Below, one piece after another: positions 8,864 through 16,165 of a stretch of DNA of 27,845 nucleotides. This stretch comes from Anditalea sp035461405 (GTDB lineage Bacteria > Bacteroidota > Bacteroidia > Cytophagales > Cyclobacteriaceae). The stretch is from contig DATHVH010000022.1 in assembly GCA_035461405.1 (NCBI GenBank), positions 1 to 27,845 on the forward strand, in the 5' to 3' direction. Under the pieces are notes generated by a model. It did not search any database. It was not told the origin of the DNA and saw only the letters and a program-made list of their open reading frames with translations. A program made the translations under genes and the position numbers. Each line of letters begins with the position of its first letter. The first letter of the stretch is position 1.

Positions 8864-9200
8864 CCATTGCTTTTATTTTTCTATGACTTATATCATAATA
8901 ATACAGTTACTTGATTTACTTTTTCCCAAAATATCCACTGTCATTTGATATATAAAAAAAATTATATTATATGACAGCTTAAATATAAAAAATTATCATA
9001 TTTTTACATCAACCACTACACTGTTGCCAAAAGCAGCCACCTTTTAGGAGATCTATGATGCCTGAGGTGCTTATTTTATCCCAGTCTTTTAATAATTATA
9101 TTTAGTAGTAACGCATATTTTCTAATGAGCTAGAGGGATGAGATTATTTCGTTGAAATGATCTCCTAATATTAGCAAATGGATAAAAAGTATTTGTAAAT
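8864..9200 (+). promoter_or_regulatory. structured leader and spacer before the SulP gene
   Basis: A very AT-rich stretch (to about 9010) is followed by three pairings. Hairpin 1: CACCT (9038-9042) with AGGTG (9065-9069), plus inner AGG/CCT. Hairpin 2: 9140-9150 with 9154-9164, 11 base pairs including one U-G wobble and a 3-base loop. Long-range pairing: TTAGGAGATC (9044-9053) with GATCTCCTAA (9159-9168), 10 of 10. The long-range helix uses bases from both hairpins, so it excludes them. CTGTCAT (8938-8944) and ATGACAG (8971-8977) form a further inverted repeat. No exact TAnnTTTG box was found here and no gene is visible. Confidence 0.35.
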
Positions 9201-10757
9201 ATGAAATTGGATTCTAAAGGTCTATTGCAAAATTTGGGCTCCGACTTGCCTGCTGGATTAGTAGTATTTTTGGTAGCACTTCCCTTATGTTTGGGAATCG
9301 CACTTTCATCCGGAGCCCCCTTATTTTCTGGTATCATAGCAGGGATAATAGGTGGTATAGTAATTGGGTTTTTATCAGGATCAAACACCTCCGTCTCCGG
9401 TCCTGCAGCGGGGCTAACGGTAATCGTATTGAATGCTATTACCGATTTGGGAGCATACGAACTTTTCCTTACAGCGGTATTTCTTGCAGGTATTTTCCAA
9501 ATGGCTCTGGGCTTTTTAAAGGCAGGGCTGATCGGTTATTATTTCCCCACCTCAGTTATAAAGGGCATGTTGGCAGGCATCGGTATCATACTTATTATCA
9601 AACAGCTGCCATATGCATTTGGTGTTACCTCGGACCTTGCCAATTATATACCATTTGTAAATGATCTTGGGGCTGTTCAGGATTTAGGCAGTATTTGGGA
9701 CAATTTTTTATTAGGGGCCATAATCATTACATCTATATCACTTGGTATACTTTTATTGTGGGAACGGCCAGCCATGAGAAACAATAGATTTACCAAGCAT
9801 ATTCCTGGCCCTTTGGTAGTAGTGCTTGTAGGCATTGGGATTAATAAAATCTTTAAATTCTTCATCCCTCAATTATATGTGGCTGAACAAAAGGTAAGGT
9901 TACCTGAAATAACAGGTTTTTCTAATTTATTAAGCCAGTTTACCACATTGGATTTATCAGGATTTCTCCTGCCCAATGTATGGATCATCGCAGCTACTAT
10001 TGCCATAATCGCTAGTTTGGAATCACTATTGAGTTTAGAGGCTGCTGATAAAATAGATCCTTATAAAAGAATATCCCCACCCAATAAGGAATTAATAGCA
10101 CAGGGGGTGGGAAATATGTTAAACGGCCTCGTGGGAGGAATGCCAGTCACTGCCGTAATCGTAAGAAGCTCTGCCAATATTACTGCAGGCGCTAAAACAA
10201 AAGCTGCAGCAGTATTTCATGGTATACTTTTATTGGCAAGTGCTATCTTAATACCCACACTATTAAACCTGATACCGTTGGCTTGTTTAGCTGCTATATT
10301 ATTACTGATTGGGTATAAACTTGCAAAAATCTCCCTATTCAAATTACAGTATCAATTAGGTATCGATCAATTTTTACCCTTTATTGTCACACTTCTCGGT
10401 ATTGTATTCACTGATTTATTACTTGGAATAGCTATGGGGATGGGTGTGGCAGTAGTGTTTATCATTATGAGAAACTTTAAAAATTCTTATTTTTATAAAG
10501 AGCAGCCTGATGAGGATCCTAATGCTATTCACATAGTGCTATCCGAAGAAGTCAGTTTTCTAAACAAGGGCGCACTTATGAATGCGTTGAATAAAATCCC
10601 TGATGGAAAGTTAGTAATTATAGATGGTAGCAATTCTAAATCTATAGATTATGATGTTTTAGAAGTTATAGAAAACTTCAAGGTCAATGCAGAAGATAGA
10701 GACATTATTGTAAAAACAGTAAAGATTCCCCGCGTACTGTTAGGAAGTATGCATTGA
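9201..10757 (+). CDS. SulP-family inorganic anion transporter with C-terminal STAS domain
   Basis: The 518-residue membrane protein has about a dozen hydrophobic segments from residue 15 to 430. GSNTSVSGPAAGLTV (60-74) is the SulP substrate-site region, and VGGMPVTAVIVRSSANITAGAKTK corresponds to the second conserved re-entrant region. The last 80 residues (AIHIVLSEEVSFLNKGAL, then LVIIDGSNSKSIDYDVLEVI) form a STAS domain of the kind that binds partners or nucleotides in SulP proteins. Members carry sulfate, bicarbonate or other anions, often with H+ or Na+; many of this Bacteroidota branch sit near carbonic anhydrase, which is absent here, so the anion cannot be assigned. The ATG at 9201 is directly followed by the family's usual DLPAGLVVFLVALPLCLGIA block. 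The gene converges on ctlX with only four bases between the stop codons and no terminator visible. Confidence 0.92.
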   Translation: MKLDSKGLLQNLGSDLPAGLVVFLVALPLCLGIALSSGAPLFSGIIAGIIGGIVIGFLSGSNTSVSGPAAGLTVIVLNAITDLGAYELFLTAVFLAGIFQMALGFLKAGLIGYYFPTSVIKGMLAGIGIILIIKQLPYAFGVTSDLANYIPFVNDLGAVQDLGSIWDNFLLGAIIITSISLGILLLWERPAMRNNRFTKHIPGPLVVVLVGIGINKIFKFFIPQLYVAEQKVRLPEITGFSNLLSQFTTLDLSGFLLPNVWIIAATIAIIASLESLLSLEAADKIDPYKRISPPNKELIAQGVGNMLNGLVGGMPVTAVIVRSSANITAGAKTKAAAVFHGILLLASAILIPTLLNLIPLACLAAILLLIGYKLAKISLFKLQYQLGIDQFLPFIVTLLGIVFTDLLLGIAMGMGVAVVFIIMRNFKNSYFYKEQPDEDPNAIHIVLSEEVSFLNKGALMNALNKIPDGKLVIIDGSNSKSIDYDVLEVIENFKVNAEDRDIIVKTVKIPRVLLGSMH

Positions 10758-10761
10758 AAAT

Positions 10762-11706
10762 CTATCTTTTCACACCTTTGGGTAGAAATATTTCCGCTAA
10801 CATACATCGAGCACTTCCACCACCGAGTTTTTCTATCAGTGGTATCGGAGGTGCTATAATTTTTGTGAATCTCATGATTGCCTGCTTTTGGGCTATCTTA
10901 AGATTATCATAAGCAGTACGGGACATGATGGTAAATCTTTGCCCTTTACTGTTTTTTACTTCCAGCATATTTCCTGCGAAGGCAAATTTTTGATGGGCAG
11001 TGATAGGAATGATTAGCTTCCCTGATCGCATCAGATGATCCTTAAGATTTAACCTTTCTTTTTCTGAAGCAATGCATTCCAGACATACCACTGCTATATC
11101 TGTACCTACATGCATCATTACATTCGTATGGTAAATAGGTGATTCAGTACCTTTGACGGTTTGCACAGTATGGAATGTAACCAATTCATATCCCAATAGT
11201 TGACTGAGGTACTGCAATGGTATCATGTGTGTCCTTTCAGAAAGCCCTGCATAAATAACCTGATTTTCCCTGTCTATTATTACACTCCCAGTCCCTTCCA
11301 GGAACTGATTGTCTTCTTCAAAAAATGTCAGGTCGATAATTTCATCCACCACAAAGCCTTTATCAGCCAGAATATCCACAATATCACTTCGCCTTTCCAA
11401 TCTCCTAATACTGGAGGCCATGGGATATAAAATCAACTTGCCATCCATATGAGTAGTAAACCAGTTATTTGGAAATACCGCATCAGTCTTGACAGGTAAA
11501 GGTGTATCCTCTATCACTATTACATTTATATCTTCTGCCCTTAGCATAGCTACAAACCCGTCGAACTCCTGACGTGCTATCTCATGAAGATCAGATATTG
11601 GCCTTTCGTCTTGTTGCTGGTAAAAATTAGAAGCCGCAGTTTCTGGATTAAAGCCAAAATTAGCTGGCCTTATCATCAGAATATTACTACTGGTAGTTTC
11701 AGACAT
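10762..11706 (-). CDS. ctlX: citrulline utilization hydrolase type protein (arginine-deiminase-like fold)
   Basis: The 314-residue protein belongs to the guanidino-group-modifying (arginine deiminase / amidinotransferase) superfamily and matches the CtlX branch. Visible residues are TDAVFPNNWF (74-83) with the substrate-binding Asp, LEGTGS (136-141), HTNVMMHVG (193-201) with the catalytic His, and GGGSARCMLAEIF (295-307) with the nucleophilic Cys301 near the C-terminus. CtlX has been linked to citrulline use; the exact reaction in Bacteroidota is not settled. It is cytoplasmic, with no signal peptide. No arginine or ornithine pathway gene lies next to it. It begins 25 bases after a hairpin with a T-tract, so it is probably transcribed apart from the upstream propeller-like gene. 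No exact -7 box was found in the short spacer. Confidence 0.88.
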   Translation of the reverse strand: MSETTSSNILMIRPANFGFNPETAASNFYQQQDERPISDLHEIARQEFDGFVAMLRAEDINVIVIEDTPLPVKTDAVFPNNWFTTHMDGKLILYPMASSIRRLERRSDIVDILADKGFVVDEIIDLTFFEEDNQFLEGTGSVIIDRENQVIYAGLSERTHMIPLQYLSQLLGYELVTFHTVQTVKGTESPIYHTNVMMHVGTDIAVVCLECIASEKERLNLKDHLMRSGKLIIPITAHQKFAFAGNMLEVKNSKGQRFTIMSRTAYDNLKIAQKQAIMRFTKIIAPPIPLIEKLGGGSARCMLAEIFLPKGVKR

Positions 11707-11730
11707 GGTTGAATATAAGCCTAATTCTTT

Positions 11731-11757
11731 AAAAAGTCACATTTCCGCACCTGTGAC
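11731..11757 (-). terminator. weak hairpin terminator between the propeller-like gene and ctlX
   Basis: On the minus strand GTCACA (11757-11752) pairs with TGTGAC (11741-11736) around a 10-base loop and is followed by TTTTT (11735-11731). The stem is only six pairs, so read-through into ctlX is possible. Confidence 0.42.
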
Positions 11758-11790
11758 ATACTTGACCTTTATACTGGCAAAGATTGAATA

Positions 11791-12708
11791 TTATTTTCTG
11801 GTATATTTATACAATACTGGTGTGATCCGGAATCTTTGTTCGCTGATGGTAAAGAAACTATTACCATCTGGAGCAAAGCCTATAGCTTCCCCCTGCGGCT
11901 CTGGTTTATAGGGAAGCATGATCGGCTTTTTAGCTAGTGCTTCTTCTAAACTTTGCCCTTCCTCCCGGGTCCAATAATATATACTCCAATAATTTTTAAT
12001 CAGGATCTGTTTACCATCTGCTGAAATATCACCTCCTGTAGACATTGTAATAGGCAATGTCATTACTCTTTCAAGTGTAGTGGGTTCCTTACCTAGTGAA
12101 GAAGCAGGTGCTTTATAAAGTACATTACTTGAATCACGCTTACTGAGAAGAAACACATCACCGTTCCACGGGTCCACCATGAGCGTTTCAGAATCCTTTG
12201 GACCATCTGGATATTTCAAAATAAACCTGACAGGTTCTATATCCATATCCTCATTTAGCTTATTGGGTTCAGGAAATCTATAAAGGTAAAGCTCCTCGTG
12301 TTTGGCTGAGTTATCTCCTATATCACCGAGATATATATAATTTTTACTTTTAACAGGCCCTGGACCTATGGCTATGTCTTCAAAATCCCGGTTCGCAGTA
12401 TTGCGCAATACTATCCTACCCGAATAAGCACCAAGGCTGTCAAGCATATAAACTTCTGGTTCATTACCGCTGTCATTATGAATATACATGATTCCGGGAT
12501 GAATCCTGGATACCACTATGCCACTGGTTTCAGAAAGGAAAGCTTTTTCCATAGTGGCAATTTTTTTTCCTGAAGTAAAAAGTGAGTCTTCGATATTGTT
12601 ATTTAAGCGAAGATCAAATTTTTCCTGCACCCTTTCTGAAATTACAAAGGGGATTAGGGAAATGAGAAAAAACAGTTTAAAAATAAGATCTGAAAATAAT
12701 AGTCGCAT
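11791..12708 (-). CDS. exported propeller-like protein, copy 2 of a paralogous pair
   Basis: The 305-residue protein has a hydrophobic N-terminus (residues 7-23) ending near VISE, which reads as a signal peptide or anchor; there is no lipobox Cys. The rest is rich in short strands and spaced motifs: ETSGIVVS (60-67), HNDSGN (77-82), FEDIAIGPGP (109-118), YLGDIGDN (126-133), YRFPEP (143-148), SETLMVDPWNGDVFLLSKRD (173-192), GDISADGKQILIKN (226-239) and EPQGEAIGFAP (270-280). The same series occurs in the protein at 13723-14688. The layout resembles a six-bladed beta-propeller such as the SdiA-regulated/phytase-like class, but I cannot assign a family with certainty. The acidic HNDSGN, FEDIA and GDIGDN motifs could bind metal (inference). 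A terminator at 12874-12909 separates it from the receptor module, and a candidate promoter lies at 12834-12862. Confidence 0.75.
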   Translation of the reverse strand: MRLLFSDLIFKLFFLISLIPFVISERVQEKFDLRLNNNIEDSLFTSGKKIATMEKAFLSETSGIVVSRIHPGIMYIHNDSGNEPEVYMLDSLGAYSGRIVLRNTANRDFEDIAIGPGPVKSKNYIYLGDIGDNSAKHEELYLYRFPEPNKLNEDMDIEPVRFILKYPDGPKDSETLMVDPWNGDVFLLSKRDSSNVLYKAPASSLGKEPTTLERVMTLPITMSTGGDISADGKQILIKNYWSIYYWTREEGQSLEEALAKKPIMLPYKPEPQGEAIGFAPDGNSFFTISEQRFRITPVLYKYTRK

Positions 12709-12833
12709 AATTTAGCGGTTTTGCAAAAAGAAAGCCACAAATGATGCAATTGGTTCAATAGCAACTAGAATTGGATGTTAAATTATGTTTATCAGGATTT
12801 GCATCGATCTAGTTATTACTAAAATTGATAGTT

Positions 12834-12862
12834 CAAATATCTTTATTTATGTGATATTCCAA
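12834..12862 (-). promoter_or_regulatory. candidate promoter of the second propeller-like gene
   Basis: On the minus strand TTG (12862-12860) is followed after 18 bases by GATATTTG (12841-12834), one mismatch from TAnnTTTG. It lies just downstream of the terminator of the preceding operon, where an independent promoter would be needed. The leader would be about 120 bases. Confidence 0.35.
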
Positions 12863-12873
12863 TCATAGCAATT

Positions 12874-12909
12874 AAAAAAATACCACTGGATCCTCACAAC
12901 CCAGTGGTA
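12874..12909 (-). terminator. intrinsic terminator of the receptor/lipoprotein operon
   Basis: On the minus strand TACCACTGG (12909-12901) pairs perfectly with CCAGTGGTA (12889-12881), followed by seven T residues (12880-12874). It lies 21 bases beyond the stop of the LRR gene. Confidence 0.85.
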
Positions 12910-12930
12910 ATTATAGAAATTTTAAAAACA

Positions 12931-13710
12931 TTAATTAGACGGACCACCGTCCAAATTTCCCACATTAGATAAGTATGGCTCTATTGGACTCCAGTCAGCT
13001 ACTTCCAATCCTCTCAGATCTAGGGTAGCTCCTCCATTTTCTGAAGCTCCCGGTGTATTATTTTGAAGAGCACCAGCTTCCATAATCTCTGCTAATACAG
13101 ATACATCAGTTACCCCAGTATTCCTCATATTTAATCTATATAAGACTGGGAAATTCCTGATGGTTTCTAGGCCATTATTACCCATAGGCACCTCTCTCAA
13201 AATCATTTCCTGCAGGGCAGCATTTCCTGATAATGGACTGATATCTGTTATCCCCCTGGTAGTGTTGGCATTAAAATAAGTAAGAGCAGTGTAATTAGCA
13301 ATTGGAGATAAATCAGTAACTCCAGTATTATTCATTCTCAAATATTCTATTTTTTCAAGATCTCTAATTGGAGTTAGATCAGTTATCTTAGTGTTTCCAA
13401 AATGAAGGTAATTTAAATTGGTGGCATTTTCCAGACCGACTAAACTACTGATTTCGCTGATTGTACCATCGAAATCGCTACCGCCGTCTATATTCAATTC
13501 TTCCAACAACAGAATGTTTTCTTCATTAACCTCCTGATTTTGATTTAAATCCAATGCCAATTTTACCTGCTGTAATAAAAGCGGATCTTCAAATTGAATT
13601 ACTTGAGGCTCCAGTTGCGGTTCCGGATCATCGGTACAGGCAAATGCAAAAGCAAAACACACTCCGCTAAGCATAAGCTTTGAATAAATTCTAGTGCTAG
13701 ATAGATTCAT
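12931..13710 (-). CDS. leucine-rich-repeat lipoprotein
   Basis: The 259-residue protein has a signal peptide with lipobox Cys25 in FAFACTDDPE. The acidic DDPE right after the Cys resembles the export signal that sends Bacteroidota lipoproteins to the cell surface. After a linker, about seven leucine-rich repeats span residues 66-215, in internalin/SDS22 style: ITDLTPIRDLEKIEYLRM, VTDLSPIANYTALTYF, ITDISPLSGNAALQEM, VTDVSVLAEIM. Such domains bind proteins or other ligands. The start lies 12 bases after the stop of the propeller-like lipoprotein gene, so the two are in one operon, and a strong terminator follows. Its partner is unknown; the operon suggests it belongs to the same surface complex as the TonB-dependent receptor (inference). 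Confidence 0.82.
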   Translation of the reverse strand: MNLSSTRIYSKLMLSGVCFAFAFACTDDPEPQLEPQVIQFEDPLLLQQVKLALDLNQNQEVNEENILLLEELNIDGGSDFDGTISEISSLVGLENATNLNYLHFGNTKITDLTPIRDLEKIEYLRMNNTGVTDLSPIANYTALTYFNANTTRGITDISPLSGNAALQEMILREVPMGNNGLETIRNFPVLYRLNMRNTGVTDVSVLAEIMEAGALQNNTPGASENGGATLDLRGLEVADWSPIEPYLSNVGNLDGGPSN

Positions 13711-13722
13711 AATTTTAAACTT

Positions 13723-14688
13723 TTATGGTTGTTTTTTAAATGTATATTTAAACAAATTTGGTTTTGTGCTACTATTTAGCTCCTCACTTAATGTGAAGTA
13801 ATTGTACTCTGGATCAAAGCAAATAGCTTCGCCCTGTGGCTCACCGGCATATGGAGCTTTTATAGGCTCTCTACTGAGCATTTCAATCATAGATTCTCCC
13901 ACTTGTCGATGCCAAAAGAAGATCTCCTGCCTATTTTTTATAAGAACTTTATCACCCGACAAAGATGAGGTGCCAGCTGATGATTCTCTAAAACCAAATT
14001 CACCAGCTTTAATTACAGTGACTTTTTCATCTACTTTTTGAGGATAGGGCGCAACGAATAGCAGGGATACAAAATCTCTTTTCGTAGCGAGATAAATATC
14101 TTTAGTTATAGGATCCACAAAAAGAGCTTCACAATCATGACTTCCATCGGGATATTCAAATATAATTTTATCGATTTCAGGCTGAATATTTATAGTTTTT
14201 CCATAATGTTCAATATCATATATTGGCTCCTGAAATCTATAAATTGTATAAGTAGGTCTACGCTCATTATTATCTCCAGTATCTGCAAGATAGATATAGG
14301 TTTCTCCTTCAATTGGCCCATATGATACTTCTATGTCTTCCCAATCAATATTAACAGTACCCTCAACCCTATATCTGGCAAGGATTTCACCAGTCTCAGA
14401 ATCTAATAAAAAAAGAAAATTAGAATTTCCTGAATCATTGTGAGTCCAGATTTTATTAGGATTTTTAACGCTCCATGCAAGTCCGGAAGCTTCACTCAAG
14501 GACACTTCACCTTTAGCTAAGGGAAGTGGGTGCCATAGGTCACTTACCGCCATACTGAATGTATTATATTTAGCTACAAAGGGCTCATGATCAGACCATT
14601 CATTTAGATGTGTATCTAAAGGTTCTATGGATTCCTGACATGAATTCAAAAAAATCAATAGTGGAATTAAAAAGATAGATTTTCTCAC
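13723..14688 (-). CDS. propeller-like lipoprotein, copy 1 of a paralogous pair (GTG start)
   Basis: The 321-residue protein starts at a GTG. An in-frame TAA lies five codons upstream and no other start codon lies between, while the signal peptide begins at once (RKSIFLIPLLIFLNSC), so GTG is the credible start. The lipobox is LNSC with Cys17, followed by QESIE. The mature part shares the motif series of the protein at 11791-12708: EASGLAWS (66-73), HNDSGN (83-88), WEDIEVSYGPI (116-126), YLADTGDN (133-140), YRFQEP, then CEALFVDP, ATKRD, GDKVLIKN and EPQGEAICFDP. It is probably a beta-propeller; the function is unknown. It is preceded, 49 bases upstream, by the beta-helix lipoprotein gene and an intervening hairpin, and followed after 12 bases by the LRR gene. 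Confidence 0.76.
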   Translation of the reverse strand: MRKSIFLIPLLIFLNSCQESIEPLDTHLNEWSDHEPFVAKYNTFSMAVSDLWHPLPLAKGEVSLSEASGLAWSVKNPNKIWTHNDSGNSNFLFLLDSETGEILARYRVEGTVNIDWEDIEVSYGPIEGETYIYLADTGDNNERRPTYTIYRFQEPIYDIEHYGKTINIQPEIDKIIFEYPDGSHDCEALFVDPITKDIYLATKRDFVSLLFVAPYPQKVDEKVTVIKAGEFGFRESSAGTSSLSGDKVLIKNRQEIFFWHRQVGESMIEMLSREPIKAPYAGEPQGEAICFDPEYNYFTLSEELNSSTKPNLFKYTFKKQP

Positions 14689-14694
14689 AGGGGG

Positions 14695-14726
14695 GAAAAA
14701 TTAGAGGCTGAGAAATTCCCAGCCTC
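14695..14726 (-). terminator. intra-operon hairpin with T-tract (partial terminator or attenuator)
   Basis: On the minus strand GAGGCTG (14726-14720) pairs perfectly with CAGCCTC (14710-14704), followed by TAATTTTT. It lies between the beta-helix gene and the GTG start of the propeller-like lipoprotein, seven bases upstream of that start, and may lower expression of the two downstream genes. Confidence 0.6.
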
Positions 14727-14737
14727 ATTTGAGTAAT

Positions 14738-16141
14738 TTAATTACCGGCTCCGTAGGCACCAAAGTATGATTGTGGTGCAGGAGGAGTAAATGTCATAGA
14801 CCCGTCAAGAGTTGTATAAGACTCATGAACAAAGTTAAAATCTACATAACCTCCAGTTAAAGCTGGCGAATTAGGACTTAGTCTGAAATCAGCATCTGCA
14901 GGTATAGGATCAATATTTCGAGCCAATGGATCCGTACTGATACTAGCATTACCACTGAAAGTAAAATTAGAAGGATCATAATTTACAAACTGTGGGTCAT
15001 TTTCACCTACCCCACCCGCTACATCTGTAGTTGGCACTGGAGTTCTAGGATCATTGCCAATTAACCCTACAGAAGCAGTGGCAGAAGTAGGATAAAATTC
15101 ATCCACAGTTGGTTGGCTTGATCCGTAATTCCAGTTATAGCCATAGTTAACATCTTCCACCCTAGGTTGAGCTTCACCGGCTACTAATCTCAAACCAAAT
15201 CTATTATTAACCAATAGGTTGTTGTAAACATCACCGTAAGAGTCGGACTCATAATTTAAGCCTGCGCCTCTTCCAGGTTCAGATCTTCTATATCCGGAGT
15301 TTAGAATAGTATTATTATAGAAATTGGTATGAACTCTACCTCTTTCGCCAGGTCCTGTATCAGCAGATTTTAAACCGTTAGTTGCTAGATTATAAAATAG
15401 GTTGAAAGCAAAATCTCCAGATGTAGCAGCTTTAATGTTTACAGCATCTCCACCAGTTCCACCAGTAACTTCAAAGACATTGTTAGTCATTAATGTTTTA
15501 CCACCATTTATTCTGATAGCATCATCAGGGCAAAAACCGATTCTAGAATGTTGTAATACAAATATACCGTCTTGACGCATTCCAGATTCTCTTATAAAAT
15601 ATAAGGCATAACTAGCATCACCAGCACTTAATTCACCGCCCCCACCTGTAGCAGGTAAAGACATAGCGTTTTCTTCCCTGGCTGCAGCTCCGGCATGAAG
15701 GATGTCTGTGTGCAATATTACAAGGTCGCCCGCAACATTAGTTCCGATCACTCCTCCCCATAGCTGACCTATCCCATTATTTTTTGGAGAATTGATAAGA
15801 TCTTCGGAAGCAGTAAGGACCACCCGATTATTTTCTTCACCCATAATGTATAGCGAGCCAAATACATCAATGAACCAGCCCTCACCATTAGCACCTTCTT
15901 GAAACTCTAGCGTAACACCTGCAGGGATCGTCACAGACGCTCCTTCAGGAACTATCAAATCTCCAACCACTCTATAGAGCTCTCCGGCTTCAAATTCAAT
16001 TTCGGTCATATCACCCAATATACCATCTACTGGTACTTCCGAATCAGGATCCGGTAGTGGATCAATATCTGCGTCTTCCTGACAATTAAATAGCATAAGT
16101 GCCGATGCAGTTAATAGGAAAATGGTTTTTAGTTTGTTCAT
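14738..16141 (-). CDS. right-handed parallel beta-helix lipoprotein
   Basis: The 467-residue protein has a signal peptide ending in LMLFNC (Cys20), with QEDADID after the Cys: an acidic run as in surface-exported lipoproteins. Residues 45-110 (LIVPEGASVTIPAGVTLEFQEG, then FGSLYIMGEENNRVVLTAS) match the entry strands of beta-helix proteins. The middle (about 110-320) has parallel-helix coils marked by repeated Asn stacking positions: NNVFEV, FNLFYNL, NFYNNTILNSG, DVYNNLLVNNRFGLRLV. The end, DFRLSPNSPALTGG, is the usual closing motif of such proteins. Many relatives bind or cleave polysaccharides, but I see no defined catalytic residues. It starts 24 bases after the TonB-dependent receptor stop, so it is probably the receptor's outer-surface partner (inference). 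Confidence 0.82.
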   Translation of the reverse strand: MNKLKTIFLLTASALMLFNCQEDADIDPLPDPDSEVPVDGILGDMTEIEFEAGELYRVVGDLIVPEGASVTIPAGVTLEFQEGANGEGWFIDVFGSLYIMGEENNRVVLTASEDLINSPKNNGIGQLWGGVIGTNVAGDLVILHTDILHAGAAAREENAMSLPATGGGGELSAGDASYALYFIRESGMRQDGIFVLQHSRIGFCPDDAIRINGGKTLMTNNVFEVTGGTGGDAVNIKAATSGDFAFNLFYNLATNGLKSADTGPGERGRVHTNFYNNTILNSGYRRSEPGRGAGLNYESDSYGDVYNNLLVNNRFGLRLVAGEAQPRVEDVNYGYNWNYGSSQPTVDEFYPTSATASVGLIGNDPRTPVPTTDVAGGVGENDPQFVNYDPSNFTFSGNASISTDPLARNIDPIPADADFRLSPNSPALTGGYVDFNFVHESYTTLDGSMTFTPPAPQSYFGAYGAGN

Positions 16142-16165
16142 AATTAAATATTTATTGTAGTTAAA

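Noticed and set aside
9287..9664. A 125-codon plus-strand frame inside the SulP gene
   Set aside because: Shifted frame of a conserved membrane protein; Arg/Tyr-rich composition typical of out-of-frame translation.
11705..11911. A 68-codon plus-strand frame between ctlX and the propeller-like gene
   Set aside because: It covers a terminator hairpin and the antisense of a conserved C-terminus; no recognisable domain.
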